The notes under the pieces are model-generated. The model was not told where the DNA came from and did no database searches. It saw only the letters and a list, made by a program, of their open reading frames with translations. The translations under genes were made by a program, and so were the position numbers. Positions 13,075-13,807 of a stretch of DNA of 13,807 bases are shown here, piece after piece (positions within the stretch are counted from its first letter, which is position 1; every line of letters begins with the position of its first letter). Source of the stretch: Clostridiales bacterium UBA1701. GTDB taxonomy: Bacteria; Bacillota; Clostridia; Oscillospirales; Oscillospiraceae. The stretch spans positions 77,212-91,018 of the forward strand of contig DCJL01000001.1 of NCBI GenBank assembly GCA_002320035.1, read 5' to 3'.

Positions 13075-13767
13075 ATGATAAAAATACTTTTCGTGTGCCA
13101 CGGCAACATCTGCCGCAGCCCCACCGCCGAATTTATAATGAAGGATCTGGTATGCCGCGCAGGGCTTGAGGCGGAATATGAAATTGCTTCCGCTGCCACT
13201 CATTCGGACGAACTCGGCAGCGGCGTCTATCCCCCCGCGGCCCGGCTGCTCTCGGAGCATGGCATTGACTGCTCCGGTAAGCGGGCACGGCGCATGATAA
13301 AGGACGACTATGAAAAATATGACCTGCTCATCGGCATGGATCAGGCCAATCTGCGGGACATGAGCCGCCTTTTCGGGCCGGATCCGGCCGGAAAACTCCA
13401 TCTGCTCATGGAATACGCCGGCCGCTCCGGGGAAGCCGTGGCGGACCCCTGGTACACCCGGGACTTCCAGCGCAGCTGGCAGGATATTTCCGACGGCTGC
13501 CAAGGCCTTTTGGAAAAGTGTTCCGGCGTGCTGACGCTGGACTTCTCCTCCTGCCGGGATAAAAAGAGCCTTTACGCCGTCCTCCGCGCCAAAATGGACT
13601 GGCAGGACTGGTACGGCGAAAATCTGGACGCGCTTTACGATATTCTCACAGGCCTGCCTCACAAGGGGCTTCGCTTCGTTTTCATCGCGCCCTCCCCTGC
13701 CGCTCCGGAGCCGGTCAGAGCCTATTTTGAAAAAATTCTCCGGACCTTTGACGAGGCCCGGAAATAA
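13075..13767 (+). CDS. Low-molecular-weight protein tyrosine phosphatase fused to barstar
   Basis: A 230-residue protein with two complete domains in one frame. Residues 1-150 are a low-molecular-weight protein tyrosine phosphatase: active-site loop C8-x5-R14-S15 (VCHGNICRSPTAE) and the general acid D124 in DPWY. Residues 153-230 match barstar, the inhibitor of the RNase barnase: WYGENLDALYDILTGL (179-194) matches barstar's YYGENLDALWDCLTG, and D185 and D189 correspond to barstar D35 and D39, which plug the RNase active site. The linker is only a few residues. The start at 13075 matches the usual MIKILFVCHGN opening, with GGAG 11 nt upstream; ATG 13057 would add six residues. GC content and codons are host-like, so the gene is outside the element. 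Possible jobs are phosphotyrosine control linked to RNase immunity, or a barstar fold used for other binding. No barnase gene is visible before the window ends. Confidence 0.88.
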   Translation: MIKILFVCHGNICRSPTAEFIMKDLVCRAGLEAEYEIASAATHSDELGSGVYPPAARLLSEHGIDCSGKRARRMIKDDYEKYDLLIGMDQANLRDMSRLFGPDPAGKLHLLMEYAGRSGEAVADPWYTRDFQRSWQDISDGCQGLLEKCSGVLTLDFSSCRDKKSLYAVLRAKMDWQDWYGENLDALYDILTGLPHKGLRFVFIAPSPAAPEPVRAYFEKILRTFDEARK

Positions 13768-13771
13768 GCAA

Positions 13772-13807
13772 AAGCCGCCCTGCCGCTTTTTTGCGGCAGG
13801 GCGGCTT
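13772..13807 (+). terminator. Terminator of the phosphatase-barstar gene
   Basis: A perfect 15-bp stem (AAGCCGCCCTGCCGC / GCGGCAGGGCGGCTT) with a 6-T loop, 4 bp after the stop. The window ends at the stem, so the T tail cannot be seen. Confidence 0.75.

Noticed and set aside
12799..13662. Minus-strand frame of 287 codons
   Set aside because: It crosses the end of int, the intergenic repeats and the phosphatase-barstar gene; no RBS or family features.
1..13807. CRISPR array, tRNA or rRNA genes
   Set aside because: No regularly spaced repeats of CRISPR length, no tRNA T-loop/anticodon pattern and no rRNA motifs were seen on either strand.

Overview
The window looks like chromosome of a GC-rich, low-G+C-phylum Gram-positive (Clostridia; Oscillospiraceae-like is my inference). 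The reasons are the holB-ricT gene pair, good Shine-Dalgarno sites throughout, and a Tn916-family integrase/excisionase module. Flanking genes are GC-rich by eye. The middle (about 7.16-9.07 kb) is visibly AT-richer and is a patchwork of foreign or broken genes.

Left host block (1-6.9 kb). A minus-strand operon carries holB (clamp-loader delta') and ricT (PSP1/YaaT family, RNase Y specificity factor), with a recognisable promoter and a hairpin terminator. Next come a MATE efflux gene destroyed by an internal deletion and a minus-strand DUF362 gene. A plus-strand cluster follows: PAP2 phosphatase, a DEDDh exonuclease, and an XRE regulator fused to a four-helix membrane domain. A 118-nt potentially structured RNA comes next, ending in a 15-codon ORF whose last codons form the left arm of a very strong terminator. 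A small minus-strand Smr-domain gene closes the block.

Mobile/accessory block (about 7.2-12.98 kb). In order: an ECF sigma factor lacking its N-terminal half, an intact membrane anti-sigma-like protein, a 50-codon cysteine-rich KTR protein, a fragment of a membrane protein, the C-terminal tail of a MobA/MobL relaxase, an intact VapE-type helicase, a Tn916-type Xis and a Tn916-type Int. Relaxase loss suggests an eroded element that may still recombine but probably cannot mobilise itself. Several repeat and hairpin clusters lie in the gaps: GTTGC repeats after vapE, alternating hairpins before int, and TTTACCAA repeats plus a 10-bp tandem repeat after int.

Right host block (13.0-13.8 kb). Directly beyond the element is one continuous gene that fuses a low-molecular-weight protein tyrosine phosphatase to a complete barstar (RNase inhibitor) domain. 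I regard this fusion as the most unusual protein in the window. The RNA/short-ORF/terminator cassette at 6.3-6.6 kb is the most unusual non-coding object.
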